Notes: generated by a model from the letters alone, not told the origin. DNA of 64,000 nucleotides from Cheilinus undulatus (GCF_018320785.1 NC_054886.1:36106520-36170519); one strand, 5' to 3'. Positions 12,101 through 23,330 are shown, counted from the first letter of the stretch. Program-made: numbers and translations.

Positions 12101-14686
12101 AAAAATGGGGGAAAAAAAGTTGCAAAAAAATGTGGCAAAAAAGGGCAAAAATAGGAAACAAGTGGTGTTTGATGGCAAGAGGTAGCTTAAATAGGCGAAA
12201 AGTGGTTAAAAAAATTGGATAAAAGTGGCAAAATGAAGTGGCAAAAATGGGCAAAAATTGGAAACAAGTGGTATTTAATGGCAAGAGGTAGCATAAATGG
12301 GCAAAAAATGGAAGAAATTGGATCAAAGTGGCAAAAAGAGGTGGCAAAAAATTGGAAACAAGTGGTGTTTGATGGCAAGAGGTAGCTTAAATAGGCGAAA
12401 AGTGGTTAAAAAATGGGATAAAAGTGGCAAAATGAAGTGGCAAAAATGGGCAAAAATAGGAAACAAGTGGTGTTTAATGGCATAAGGTGGCTTAAATAGG
12501 CGAAAAGTGGCAAAAAATAGTAAAAATGGGAAGAAATTGGATGAAGGTGGCAAAAAGAAGTGGCAAAAATGGGCAAAAAATAGGAAGTAAGTGGTCTTTA
12601 ATTGCAAAAAAATGAGCAAAAATGGGCAAAAAGTTGCAAACAGATGTGGCAAAAAGGGGCAAAAATTGGACATGGTATTTAATGGCAAGAGGTAGCTCTA
12701 ATGGGTGAAAAATGGCAAAACATTGTGAAAAAGGGCAAAAAGTTTCCCTCTAAGGTTTTCTGGGGGAATAATATTTAGCATTAAGACATTCAAGAGCCAC
12801 AGGTTGAGAATCACTGCTCTGTTTACTGTGCTGCACAGTAATTACAGTGACTGGTTGGTTCCCTGCTGCTCTGAATGCTGGAGTTAAACATGCTGATGAC
12901 TGGACTCAGACTGAGCTGTTGTCTGTCACACATCATTCTGCTATGCTAACGGCAGCATCAGTAGCTAACAACAGATGCATTTAGGCCGTTGATGATGATG
13001 TTGCAGACTTCTACTGACATTAATGATAGAGGGACCAGGATGGAGCTAACTCTCTCTTCGTGTGTGTTTCTGCAGGACTGTAAAGACGAGCAGGAAGTGG
13101 ACGATGATGACGATGATGAGAGCTGTGATGAATCCACCAGAGCCAAAGCTCTCTTAAAGGACCATCAGGCCTACACCAGACCGTACCGCTGTGATCAGTG
13201 TGAGAAAACATTTAAAAGACCCAGCGCCCTCAAAGTCCACCAGCGCATTCACACGGGAGAGAAACCGTACTGCTGTGATAAGTGTGACGCTAAATTCACC
13301 CAGCTGGCCAATCTAAAGGGCCACCAGCTGATCCACACTGGGGAGAGGCGCTTCTGCTGTGACACTTGTGGGAAAGCTTTCGACACGTCCAGTCACTTAA
13401 AAGTCCATCAGCGCATCCACACGGGAGAGAAACCGTACAGCTGCGACCAGTGCAGCGCCAAATTCACACAGCTGGGACACTTAAGGGGGCACCAGCGCAT
13501 TCACACAGGAGAGAAACCATTCAGCTGTGACAAGTGCGAGAAAACTTTTCATACATCAAGCGCCCTTAAAGCCCATCATCGCACTCACACTGGAGAGAAA
13601 CCGTGCAGCTGTGACAAATGTGGGAAGACTTTTTATACACCAAGTGCCCTGAAAGCTCATCAGCTGAGTCACACAGAAGAGAAACCATTTGGCTGTGACC
13701 AGTGTGGGAAAACCTTCAGTACAGCGAGGTGCCTGAGAGTCCATCAGCATGTTCATACAGGAGTGAAACCATACAGCTGTGACAAATGCAACGCTGGCTT
13801 CACCCGGATAACGAGCCTAAAGGCTCATCAGCGGGCGCACTCAGGAGAGAAACCCTTCAAGTGTGATGAGTGCGGGAAATCGTACGTCACGTCAGTGAAC
13901 CTCAGAGTCCATCAGCGTATCCACACTGGGGTGAATCCCTTCAAGTGTGACGAATGTGGGGAATCCTACCCGACACTGGGGGACTTTAGAGTTCACAAGC
14001 GGAGCCACTTCGAACAGAAATCTTTAACTTGTGACGTCTGTGAGAAGACTTTTGAAAAAGCGAGTGATTTTAAAGTCCATCAGCGCATCCACACAGGAGA
14101 AAACCAGTTCATCTGTGACCAGTGTGGGAAAGGTTTCACTAAGTTAGGTCTGCTCAACGTCCATCAGCGAGTTCACACGGGAGAGAAACCGTACGGCTGT
14201 GACTTTTGTGGGAAAAAGTTTAGGACTTCATGTCGACGTAGGGATCACATGCACATTCACACAGGGGAGAGACCGTACAGCTGTGAGCAGTGTGGGAAAA
14301 CCTTTGCAGGGCGAACAACCCTCCACAGACATCGACTCACTCACACCGGAGTGAAACCGTTCCGCTGTGTCCAGTGTAGGAAATCTTTTACCAAGAAATC
14401 GAGTTTAAAACTTCACAGACGCATTCACACCGGAGAGAAGCCGTTCAGCTGCGACTTCTGCGAGAAAGCCTTCAGAGCACGAGCCAATCTAGAGATTCAC
14501 AGACGAGTCCACACCGGGGAGAAACCGTTCAGCTGTGACTTTTGTGAGAAAGCCTTCAGAGCTCGTCTGAATCTACAGATCCACAGACGGATTCACACCG
14601 GAGAGAAGCCTTACAGCTGTGACAAATGTGACGCAGCGTTTACGCAAGCAGGAAGTTTAAAGATACATCAACGCGTTCACTCCTGA
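6166..14686 (+). CDS. C2H2 zinc-finger transcription factor, 18 fingers, two coding exons
   Basis: Exon 1 is 6166-6384 (73 codons, donor gtcagt) and exon 2 is 13076-14686 (acceptor tctgcag, stop TGA); both join in phase 0 to give about 609 aa. The N-terminus is acidic and carries three VKEE motifs (SVKEEDEE, PVKEEEEE, PVKEEEAE), each a match to the SUMO acceptor consensus psi-K-x-E. No KRAB or BTB domain is visible. Exon 2 encodes a short acidic lead (DDDDDE), then 18 tandem C2H2 fingers, mostly with TGEKP linkers and ending RVHS. Atypical linkers occur (TEEKPF, TGVNPF, FEQKSL, TGENQF), so the array may bend around fingers 6-12. Fingers 16 and 17 are nearly identical (FRARANLEIH versus FRARLNLQIH), a recent duplication. 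The family binds DNA in the nucleus; target and orthologue are unknown. The 6.7-kb intron holds a hAT element with a large minisatellite and a second hAT copy. Confidence 0.92.
6385..6949. other. Zinc-finger gene intron, unique part
   Basis: Non-repetitive intron sequence between the exon 1 donor and the hAT insertion. The first ~260 bp are CpG-rich and probably belong to the promoter island. No further exon was recognised. Confidence 0.6.
6985..8865. repeat. 31-bp minisatellite derived from the hAT left end
   Basis: About 60 copies of a 31-bp unit built of gacccccaaaataaaggt plus a cagagaccggg-type end. The right part (from about 7680) carries a second variant with gacagaggacccc and caggcacccctaaag, in alternating doublets. 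The reverse strand is open in all three frames over long stretches (repeating GLWDLYFGG/SPVSGTFILGV), which are artefacts. Single-copy forms of the same unit sit at the left ends of the hAT copies at 18742 and 29780. Confidence 0.95.
9661..10035. mobile_element. Nested 375-bp hAT MITE
   Basis: Termini tagggatgctcgatat and ggtgcatcccta share TAGGGATGC as inverted repeats. Flanks ATTCCCAG (9653-9660) and ATTCCTAG (10036-10043) are an 8-bp duplication with one difference. Both subterminal regions are rich in cggtatcggca/atcggatatcgg words, typical of a fish hAT MITE family. Inserted in the larger hAT at 6950-10125. Confidence 0.85.
10134..11478. other. Zinc-finger gene intron, unique sequence
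   Basis: About 1.3 kb of non-repetitive, moderately GC-balanced sequence. Short ORFs on both strands lack plausible splice sites and codon bias, so no exon is called. This is the longest stretch in the intron with no repeat signature. Confidence 0.5.
11479..12816. mobile_element. hAT-like element, copy A (forward)
   Basis: Left end cagtgttactcaacc and right end gttgagaatcactg are inverted repeats; agagccacaatcta and agagccacagg sit just inside. The interior is over 1 kb of degenerate repeats of the type aaaagtggcaaaaatgg and aacaagtggtgtttaatggc. The flanking 8 bp do not match, so the target duplication is lost or one end has been altered. An inverted relative lies at about 15200-16409, on the other side of the zinc-finger exon. 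Confidence 0.7.
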
Positions 14687-14806
14687 GACATCAGACCGGT
14701 GTCCTCCCCATGCTCACACTCTTTTGTATATTTATCTAATGTAATCAGCTTTTAGGCCTTATTTATACGTCTGCATGGAAGGACTCTGCTTGTGCTGGCT
14801 CTGTGG

Positions 14807-14812
14807 AATAAA
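14807..14812 (+). promoter_or_regulatory. Poly(A) signal of the zinc-finger gene
   Basis: AATAAA 121 bp after the stop codon, at the end of unique sequence and just before the inverted-repeat region. Confidence 0.75.
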
Positions 14813-15199
14813 AGTCTAAAATGTCCTATATTCAACAGTTTTGCTTTTCTTTGACACTCAAGCTTGCAACGACAAAAACACGACAGAAGTTAGTGGGGAT
14901 GCTGAGAAAGCGTCCACACTACTGATATCCACGTCGGCCATTTTCTTTATTATTACTATTCTTCGTCTGCTATCTCCTCCTTCATACTCTGGCGTATTGA
15001 CACCATTTCAACTTTAAAAAATTCTGTTTCTTCATCATTGGACAGCTTTGACTTTTCTCATTTCTAACTTTTATAATTTTTCTCTTCAGCTTCCTGTGCT
15101 CTTTTCGTGTATTTTTAATACTTTTTAATACTATTTATACTTTTTTAACTATTTTATTTTTTCTAAAACTAAAATAAGATCTCATATAGGCTTTACACT

Positions 15200-16409
15200 C
15201 ATTTTTTTGCCACATTTGGACCATTTTAAGTCACCTATAACTCATTTTTTGACACTTCTCACCCAGTTTTTGCTACTTTCTGACCCCTTCTCCAATTTTC
15301 CTCCCTATTTTCACCCATTTTTGTTGCTTTTTGATCATTTTTGACACCTTTAACTTACTGTTAATGTAGTTCAAGCTGTTTTTGCCATATTTTGCCCATT
15401 TAAGCTACCTTTTGCCATTAAATACCACATCTGTTTGCAACTTTTTTTCCCATTTCTGCCCTTTTTCACCAATTTTTCCCCACTTTTTGCAATTAAAAAC
15501 CACTTGTTCCCCCCTTTTTTTTTTAGCCCATAGCCACTTTTGTCCAATTTCTTCCCATTTTTACACTCCTTTGCCACTTTACACACCTTTACCACGTGTT
15601 TCACCTCCCTCCCATTTTTGCCCTTTTTGACCATTTTCTTTGCCACTTTTTGCCCATTAAATCTGCCTTTTGCCATTAAATCCTATTAGTTAATTTTTTC
15701 CCACTTCTATTTGCCACTTTTCCCCCTTTTTTCCACTTTTACCCTGTAATACCACTTGTTTCATTTTTTCCCCCATTTTTGCCCTTTTTCACCACTTTTG
15801 CCACTTTTCACCCATCTGCCTTTTGCCATTAAACACTACTTGTTTCTTATTTTTTTTGCCACTTATTTTACCCACTTTTATCCAATTTTTGCCCTTTTCA
15901 ACATTTTTGCCCATTTCAGTATCATTTTGCCAGTAAATACCACTTGTTTCCTATTTTATCCCATTTTTTGTCGATTCTTTTTGCAACTTTTTTTTCCAAT
16001 TTTTGCCACTTTTATCCAATTTTTTAAACCATTTTTTTCCCACTTTTCGCCCATTTAAGCTACTTTTTGCCATTAAATACCACTTTTTCCCTTTTTTTGC
16101 CCATTTTGGCCACTCTTGACTGCTTATTTGCCCCTTTTAGTCAATTTCCACCCATTTTTTCACACTTTTTCACCAATTTATCCACCTTTAACTCATTTTT
16201 TGTCACTTCTCACCCACTTTTGCTATTTTCTGACCCTTCTTCCTCTTTTTTTTCCCAATTTTCACCCCTTTTCACACCTTTCTGCTGCTTTTTGACCATT
16301 TAATGCTACTTAAACCATTTTAGCCACTTTTCACCTCTTAGATTGTGGCTCTTGCAAATGTATTTTTCAACAATTTGGCTCTTTGGTTGAGCAGGGTTGA
16401 GTAACACTG
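15200..16409. mobile_element. hAT-like element, copy B (inverted relative of 11479-12816)
   Basis: The right edge reads agattgtggctcttgcaaat ... gagtaacactg, the reverse complement of the left end of copy A. The interior is the same filler on the opposite strand (ccatttttgccactttt). The left boundary is approximate. Confidence 0.65.
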
Positions 16410-16839
16410 CTGTGAACAGTCTCACACACCTTCAGCCTTTAGACTCAAGGGGCTACTCTGTCAATAAGGCAGTGTTCAATTTTTTTTTTACTAAATTCTA
16501 TATTTTGAGCAATGATATTACATTCTTTATGAATCAGGTATTGCACTCTTTAGGTTTTATGCTATTTTCAGCTATTCTTAAGCTATTTTCAGCTATATTC
16601 AGGCTTCTTTTAGCAATTTTTATCATTTTTTAGCTATTGAATGCCATTTTTCAGCTACTTTTTTGCTATTTTTTGCTACTTTCATGCCTTTCATTGTTAT
16701 TTTTGTGCTTTTGGTTATTTTCAGCAGTTCTTCCACAATTCAGCTCTCAGCATCCCCACACAATTTCAGCTGAAATTTCAATTTTGAAATGGCAATAAAT
16801 GGCATGAAAGTAGCATTTTGGCATTCAATAGCTCAAAAA

Positions 16840-17465
16840 AGAAGAAAAATAGCTGAAAGTAGCTGAAAATAGCCTAAAATAGCTGGAAGTAGCCTTGAAG
16901 TAGCTAAAAATAGCATAAAAGACCTGAAAGTAGTCTAAAAGTACCTGAAAATAGCTTTAAATAGCTGAAGGTAGCCTGAAAGTAGCTGAAAATAGCTGAA
17001 AGTAGCCTTAAAGTAGCTGAAAATAGCCTAAAATAGCTGAAAATAGCCTAAAATAGCTGAAAGTAGCCTCAAAGTAGCTGAAAATAGCATAAAAATAGCT
17101 TAAAGTAGCTAAAAATAGCCTAAAATAGCTGAACGTAGCTTAAAATAGACTAAATAGCTGAAAGTAGCCTTAAAGTAGCTAAAAATAGCCTAAAATAACT
17201 GAAAGTAGCTGAAAATAGCACAAAAATAGCTGAAAGTAGCCTTAAATTAGCTAAAAATAGCCTTAAAATAGCTGAAAGTAGCTGAAAATAGCCTAAAATA
17301 GCTGAAAGTAGCTGAAAATAGCCTAAAATAGCTGAAAGTAGCCTTAGAGTAGCTGATAATATCTTAAAGTAGCTGAAAATAGCATAAAAATAGCTGTTTT
17401 TGGCCTTAAAGTAGTTGAAAATTGCATTCAGTGGCTGAAAAAGCATAGAAATAGCTGGAAATAGC
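16840..17465. repeat. Degenerate ~17-20 bp repeat
   Basis: About 35 diverged units of agctgaaaatagcctaaaat and variants such as agctgaaagtagcctta. It lies inside the right half of the foldback-like region. Confidence 0.85.
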
Positions 17466-17655
17466 ATGACAATAGCGATATTTTAAAAATCATAGAAGTT
17501 TAAAATGAGAAAAGTCATAGCGGTCGAATGACGAAGAACCCGAATATTTTAAAGTTGAAACGGTGTCCATATGACAAAGTATGAAGGAGAGCTGGCGCAG
17601 AAGAAGAAGAAAAATAAACAAAATGGCCAACCAGAATATCAATAGTGTGGAGTAA

Positions 17656-18178
17656 ATAATTTAAGTAAATTCAGTTTAACCACAGTGAAAATTCTGCTCA
17701 TTAATGTGAAATTATGCTTCAAAACGACATTAAAATGCAGAGATATTTGTAAAAAATGAAGCAATACTTTTTGCTTGGCTAGCTAGATGGGGGGTGGGGG
17801 TGTAATATTCCTTCTGGAGGCCTAAAATCCTTAGCTCCGCCCCTGAAGAGACGCACCACCAGCGGACTTCCTCTGCGCTCTTTTTCGTTCCTCCATCCAG
17901 CCAGCGCACATCCGACGGTAATAATGAACAAGTTTACATGTGAGTTTGGCAGTTAAAGTGTGTCTTCTGTGTGGAATTAGATTTATTGTTATGACTGCAA
18001 TGAGTCTTTACTGCTGACAGTTTTCATCTCTATAAAAGATTTCAGGAGGATTTTATGAAAGGAAGCCTTAAACGAGCTGCAGCTGGTCACTAAAGAGCCT
18101 CATGCTGAGTATCACTGGTCTAACTTGTCACAAGTGCACACATTTCTACAGAGGCGAAAGAACGGCGTTTTCAACAGT
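17656..18178. other. Intergenic: transposon edges and an unplaced TOP-like stretch
   Basis: 17790-17845 ends with ttagctccgcccctg, which looks like a hAT terminus, and 18088-18117 ends with gctgagtatcactg, like the right end of copy A. Between them, 17880-17945 has a pyrimidine-rich start (ctctttttcgttcctcc), then an ATG at 17931 and a gtgagt donor-like site, but no downstream exon on this strand could be matched. Confidence 0.4.
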
Positions 18179-18184
18179 TTTATT
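18179..18184 (-). promoter_or_regulatory. Candidate poly(A) signal of the serine-rich gene
   Basis: TTTATT on the given strand is AATAAA on the minus strand, about 305 bp beyond the proposed stop codon at 18489. Confidence 0.5.
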
Positions 18185-18488
18185 TCTTTACAGGACTTCT
18201 TTACTTCGTACAATCATCATTAAAATCAGTGGATAAAAGAAGTCCGCTGGTTTGAGCCGTGAGTGAGGGACATCACGAGATTTCAGCTGAACAGAAAGAG
18301 CTGTGCTTCACTAAAACCACACTCAGAGGTGATTCTAAGTCTTCGTGGTCATCAGGAGGCGTTTTTGAGCGAAGGAGCAGAAAGGTGACAGGATTCGGTG
18401 TTTTAGTGACGGAGAGAGACGTGACCCCGATGATCCAGTAAAACCATCCCCATCAGACCCTAGTCCATAGTCTGGTACTGATCGTAGC

Positions 18489-21400
18489 TCAGTTTGAAGT
18501 CCTCTGATTGGTTTTTGGAGTAGAGGGGGCGGAGCCAGACACCTGTGAGAGAAAAAGGACATCAAGGACTACTTTAAAGTTTTATAACAGATAGTAGAAG
18601 TTTTTGTCTTTGGGTTGGAAAGGACTAAGAGGATTTCTCTTTAACATCTATTTCTCCATCATTTACAGTCAGAAATAAACTTTTGATGAAGCTAAAACAT
18701 TCTGTTTCTGAGAAAATACCCAGAACTTAAACCCCCTAGATCAGGGGTTCCCAACCTTTCAGCCCGCGACCTCAAAATAAGGGTGCCAGAGACCGGGGAC
18801 CCCCAGTTTATCCCCACTGGGATAAATGGGAAAGCCTTCTGGGGCCCAGACAAACTGGGGGACCATGGAGGTCAGCAAAACCATGGTTACGCTGTGATAT
18901 CCATATTTTATATTTAACCTGAATAAGTAACCACAAACATCCTTTTTCATTCATTAGTGTAGTTAGAAGCCTTCTTAAAAATGTAAATCCTTTTTTCCAA
19001 AAATATAAAAAAATGGGTTAAAAATAGCTAAAATTAGTCAATAATGGCAAAAATTGGTGGAAAAAGTGGTGAAATTGGATTTACAAGTAGCAAAAATGGC
19101 AAAAAAAAAAGGTTAAAGTGACAAAATGGACATAAATAATGGTTAAAGGGGATTAACAAGTGGCTGCAATGGCTTTAAAGTGATAAAAATGGGTGGAAAT
19201 TTGGTAAAATGGGATGGAAAAAATGATATAAACTGTCAAAAATAGGCAAAAAATGGCAGAAATTGGTTGAACTGGCAAAATGTTCATATCAAATAATGAA
19301 ATGTGATTAAAATTAATTTAAATGAGCAAAAATAGGCATCAAAAGTGGTGAATAGTGGCAATAATGGGTCAACAGGCAACAACAGGTAGAAAGTGGCAAT
19401 AATTGGTTTAGAAGTGGCAAAAATGAGTTAAAAGTGCCAAAAAATAACCAAAAAATTGATTAAAATCATAAAATGGACATAAATAATGGTTAAAGGGGAT
19501 TAACAAGTGGCTGCAATGGCTTTAAAGTGATAAAAATAGGTGGAAATTTGGTGAAATGGGATGAAAAAATGATATAAACTGTCAAAAAAAGGTAAACTAA
19601 GGCAGAACAATTGGCAAAACTGGCAAAAATGTTCATATCAGATAATGAAATGTGATTAAAATTAATTTAAATGAGCAAAAATAGGCATGAAAAGTGGGTA
19701 ATAGTGGCAATAATGGGGCAACAGAGGCAACAACAGGTGGAGAGTGGCAAGAATTGGTTTAGAAGTGGCAGAAACAGAATAAAAAGTTTAAAATGGAAAA
19801 AAGTGGCAAAACTGTGTTGAAATTGACAAAATTGATTGGAAAAATGTATGAAACTGGTATGATATTGGTATGAAGTGGCAATACTGTCATTTAAATATTT
19901 TTTCAAGGCATCTGCAGACCCTCTCTCGGTGTCACACGACCCCAAAGGGGGTCCCGACCCGGCCTTCGATCTGAAACTGGGAGTCCTCCCTCTGTACCAG
20001 GACGTCTCCGTTCGTCTCACCTGTCCTCCTCGCCCTCGCCCTGAGAAGACTGTGGTCAGGCCGTTGTGTGTGGAGACGTGTCTGAGGGTCCGAGACCTGG
20101 AGTCCTTCAGCTCTGACAGCAGCTCAGGACTGGACAGGGACAGACGCACTGACCACAGACGGACATGTCAGGGGTTTGACTCTTTAAACGGTCTAAAAAT
20201 GTCTGCTAAAGCTTTCAAAAAACCATCAGATCCTCCCGAACATGAACTAAAACTCTCCTGGTTCTTCACTGAACTGAAAGGAGCTCACCTGGTCTGCTGT
20301 CCAAGCACGGAGAAGAGGACGAGGAGCCGCCGGGGGAGGAGGCGGGAGAGGGGCTGAAGGGGGAGGGCAGAGGTGAGGAGGGGGTCTGCGTCTCTCCGGG
20401 TTCGCTGACGTCGCTGTGAAGCTGAAATCTTCTCCGACACTCTGAGGGAAAGAGGACAGAGAGGTCACGTCTCCTGGATCATTTTCACGTTTACTCATAA
20501 AAAGACTCCAGACGGGCTGCTGCTGAAATCTGTTCACTCCACTACAGCGCCGTAACGAAGCCCCGCCTCCATCACACCTCCTTACATCAGCATCAGCTCC
20601 CTGTCTGGTAAATGTAGTGTGAGAATTCCTCCACCAGGGGGCCCTCAATGAAAACAGGAGGCCACACCCTTCTCTCTGCTTCAGTTCCCTGTGATACTAC
20701 AGCAGTGGTTCTTCCTGAGAGCGCCCCCTACTGGCAGAAAAGCTAAACCCCCAAGGACCAACTTTGACAAACCAAGTATCAACTTTAGCTGCTCTGAAGA
20801 CCGACTTCAAAGGTTCTTAGCAAAGATCTACGTATAAACTGTCCGTTACTATAACAGCCTTTAAGGGCAGGAACTCTGGTCCCCAGAGTCTCTGTCCAGA
20901 CTAAATCTGGCCCCCAGAGTTCCTGTCCAGACTAAATCTGACCCCCAGAGTTCCTGTCCAGACTAAATCTGACCCCCAGAGTTCCTGTCCAGACTAAATC
21001 CGGTCCCCAGAGTTCCTGTCCAGACTAAATCTGGCCCCCAGAGTTCCTGTCCAGACTAAATCTGACCCCCAGAGTTCCTGTCCAGACTAAATCCGGTCCC
21101 CAGAGTTCCTGTCCAGACTAAATCTGGCCCCCAGAGTTCCTGTCCAGACTAAATCTGGCCCCCAGAGTTCCTGTCCGGACTAACTCTGGCCAGAGTTCCT
21201 GTCCAGACTAAATCTGGCCCCCAGAGTTCCTGTCCAGACTAAATCTGGCCCCCAGAGTTCCTGTCCAGACTAAATCTGGCCCCCAGAGTCCCTGTCCAGA
21301 CTAAATCTGGCCCCCAGAGTTCCTGTCCAGACTAAATCCGGTCCCCAGAGTCTCTGTCCAGACTAAATCTGGCCCCCAGAGTTCCTGTCCAGACTAAATC

Positions 21401-22623
21401 TGGCCCCCAGAGTTCCTGTCCAGACTAAATCTGGCCCCCAGAGTTCCTGTCCAGACTAAATCTGGGCCCCAGAGTCTCTGTCCAGACTAAATCTGGCCCC
21501 CAGAGTCTCTGTCCAGACTAAATCTGGCCCCCAGAGTTCCTGTCCAGACTAAATCCGGCCCCCAGAGTTCCTGTCCAGACTAAATCCGGCCCCCAGAGTC
21601 CCTGTCCAGACTAAATCCGGCCCCCAGAGTTCCTGTCCAGACAAAATCCGGCCCTCAGAGTTCCTGTCCAGACTAAATCCGACCCCCAGAGTTCCTGTCC
21701 AGACTAAATCTGACCCCCAGAGTTCCTGTCCAGACTAAATCTGGGCCCCAGAGTCTCTGTCCAGACTAAATCTGGCCCCCAGAGTCCCTGTCCAGACTAA
21801 ATCTGGCCCCCAGGGTCCCTGTCCAGACTAAATCTGGCCCCCAGAGTCCCTGTCCAGACTAAATCCGGCCCCCAGAGTTCCTGTCCAGACAAAATCCGGC
21901 CCTCAGAGTTCCTGTCCAGACTAAATCCGGCCCCCAGAGTTCCTGTCCAGACTAAATCTGACCCCCAGAGTTCCTGTCCAGACTAAATCTGGGCCCCAGA
22001 GTCTCTGTCCAGACTAAATCTGGCCCCCAGAGTCCCTGTCCAGACTAAATCTGGCCCCCAGGGTCCCTGTCCAGACTAAATCTGGCCCCCAGAGTCCCTG
22101 TCCAGACTAAATCTGGCCCTGGTGCAGATGGACTTGTTGACTCCTGGTCTAGATTTTCCTTCCTTCTGTTTCTAGTCATGATTTTAACAACGTCAGAGCA
22201 GACCGGGGCCCCAGACCCCTCCTTAGATCTTTGACGCCCCCTCTAGGGGTTCTCAGACCTCAGGTTGGGAACCACTCACTGAATCAGGACTGAATCTATC
22301 AGCGGTAAATGTGTGCAGAAATGTTCAGGGAGAGGACGGTCTGGTGGTTGGGTTTATCCTGGTTCAGGGTCAGCCTGTGGCTCCTCCCCCTGATACACCG
22401 CTGATACTGACACCCCTACTCCTGGACTTTGACGATCCAGACTCTGATGGACCTGGACTAAACAGCTGTGAGAGGAAACAGGTGAGGTACCTTGGAAGAA
22501 CTCGGTCTGCAGCTGAGGACTCTGCAGAGACAGGCGAGGAGGAGGAGAGGAAGAGGAGGAGGGGGGCGGAGTCTCTGCCGCAGCTGAGGTAGACGACGAT
22601 GATGATGATGATGAAGAGTCCAT
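18489..22623 (-). CDS. Unidentified serine/proline-rich small protein (about 155 aa)
   Basis: Four minus-strand exons join in phase: 22491-22623 (starts MDSSSSSSSSS; upstream agacATCATGG fits a start), 20289-20441, 20021-20148 and tentatively 18489-18542 (ends VSGSAPSTPKTNQRTSN). The first three have good GT-AG sites and matching phases, which is hard to get by chance. The product is Ser/Pro-rich at the N-terminus, has a basic patch ECRRRFQLHSD, and then SPELLSELKDSRSRTLRHV, which resembles a WH2 actin-binding motif (LL-x-x-I/L ... L-R-x-V), followed by STHNGLTTVFSGRGRGG. I do not recognise the family. An upstream in-phase exon (23734-23775) may be coding or 5' UTR. The last exon is the weakest: another frame of 18460-18542 is also open, and a hAT copy lies in the preceding intron. 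It could be longer than modelled. Confidence 0.5.
18742..19960. mobile_element. hAT copy, right end truncated
   Basis: Starts caggggttcccaacc, with about one and a half copies of the unit that forms the 6985-8865 array. It then follows the family consensus (ggtcagcaaaaccatggt, taataaccac) and A-rich filler with an internal duplication (about 19080-19430 versus 19450-19720). It ends at gtcccgaccc without the last ~17 bp of the terminus, so no target duplication can be seen. Confidence 0.8.
20890..22137. repeat. 31-bp minisatellite, hAT-derived (array 1)
   Basis: About 40 copies of a 31-bp unit composed of cccccagagttcctgtcc plus agactaaatctgg. It ends with ctggccctggtgcagatgga and gactcctg, the same right flank as the array at 54880-55351. 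That flank is the right end of a hAT family whose complete copy lies at 53844. Located in the intron of the serine-rich gene. Confidence 0.93.
22195..22278. mobile_element. hAT right-end fragment
   Basis: Reads gggttctcagacctcaggtt then gggaaccactc, matching the right-terminus pattern of the 6950/29780 family in diverged form. Fragment only. Confidence 0.5.
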
Positions 22624-22710
22624 GATGTCTGCAGAGGGACGAGCTTTAAAGACAAGGTTACATGGACATGAGTGAGACAGGGCTGGCTTTTAGTTTAGAA
22701 ACAGTTCAGA

Positions 22711-23330
22711 GCAGTGGTTCTCAACTGGTGGGTCGGGACCCAAAGGAGGGTCGCAGAGCAGTTTTCAGTGGGCCTGGAACTGGACCAGTTATTTAACTCA
22801 GTTTTATTGTGATAACGGGTCAATTTCACTAGATTTTAACCAATTTATCTCCTTTTCTTGCATTAAAGAGCAGCTTTCACCACGATAGTGGAGGAATTTC
22901 TCAGGAAATCTGGAAAATTTGCTAAAATTCAAACGTAACGACAGGGAAATGGGGGTGTGAGATGTCAGTTTTGTCCTGTCTCTTGTTCCTGTCATAAATT
23001 TAGATCCATCCAAGATCTTCAGTGCAACATTTCAGTGTTAAAAATATTTGGAAATTTTATCATCAGGCCAAAATATTCCAAAAATGTTTCCTCAAAATTT
23101 ACCCCAAAATACCCCTGAAAATTTATTCTACATTCCCTAACATTTACACTTGCATTTCCCAAAAAATTCACAGACAAATTCCCAAAAAATGTACAAATAT
23201 ATTTGCTAAATTTCCATAAAAATGCCTAAAAAAATCCAAAAGATCCCTTACAAAAAAATTCCCAACGAAATTCCCTAAAATGTACCTATAAATTTCCATT
23301 AAAAAAAATCAAGGCAAATTCCCCAAATTC
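22711..23330. mobile_element. hAT left end plus decayed interior
   Basis: Begins cagtggttctcaactggtgg followed by gtcgggacccaaagg, a typical hAT left terminus. The interior becomes diverged ccaaaaa-tttcc filler. The right end was not found. Confidence 0.55.

Larger units (their letters stand above)
14885..17655. mobile_element. Foldback-like composite with long inverted arms
   Basis: The stretch 14913-15180 and the reverse complement of 17470-17651 are clearly similar: the outer ends read tccacactactgatatcc and tccacactattgatattc, followed by ggccattttnttta, tccttcatactntg, caccntttcaactttaaaa and gacttttctcat words. A second inverted pair (tggggatgctgaga at about 14894 and tctcagcatcccca at about 16746) lies within. 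The middle contains a hAT copy (about 15200-16409) and an array of agctgaaaatagcc repeats (16840-17465). No coding capacity was seen. Exact ends and target duplication are unclear. Confidence 0.6.

Noticed and set aside
17880-17950. First exon of a ribosomal-protein-like gene (TOP-like start, ATG AAC AAG TTT, donor)
   Set aside because: No downstream exon on the same strand could be found, and the region sits between transposon ends; kept only as a note.
18460-18542. Alternative last-exon frame VWLRPLYSKNQSEDF ending QTMD
   Set aside because: It looks protein-like but its phase does not fit the preceding exon; the phase-0 frame was kept, with low confidence.
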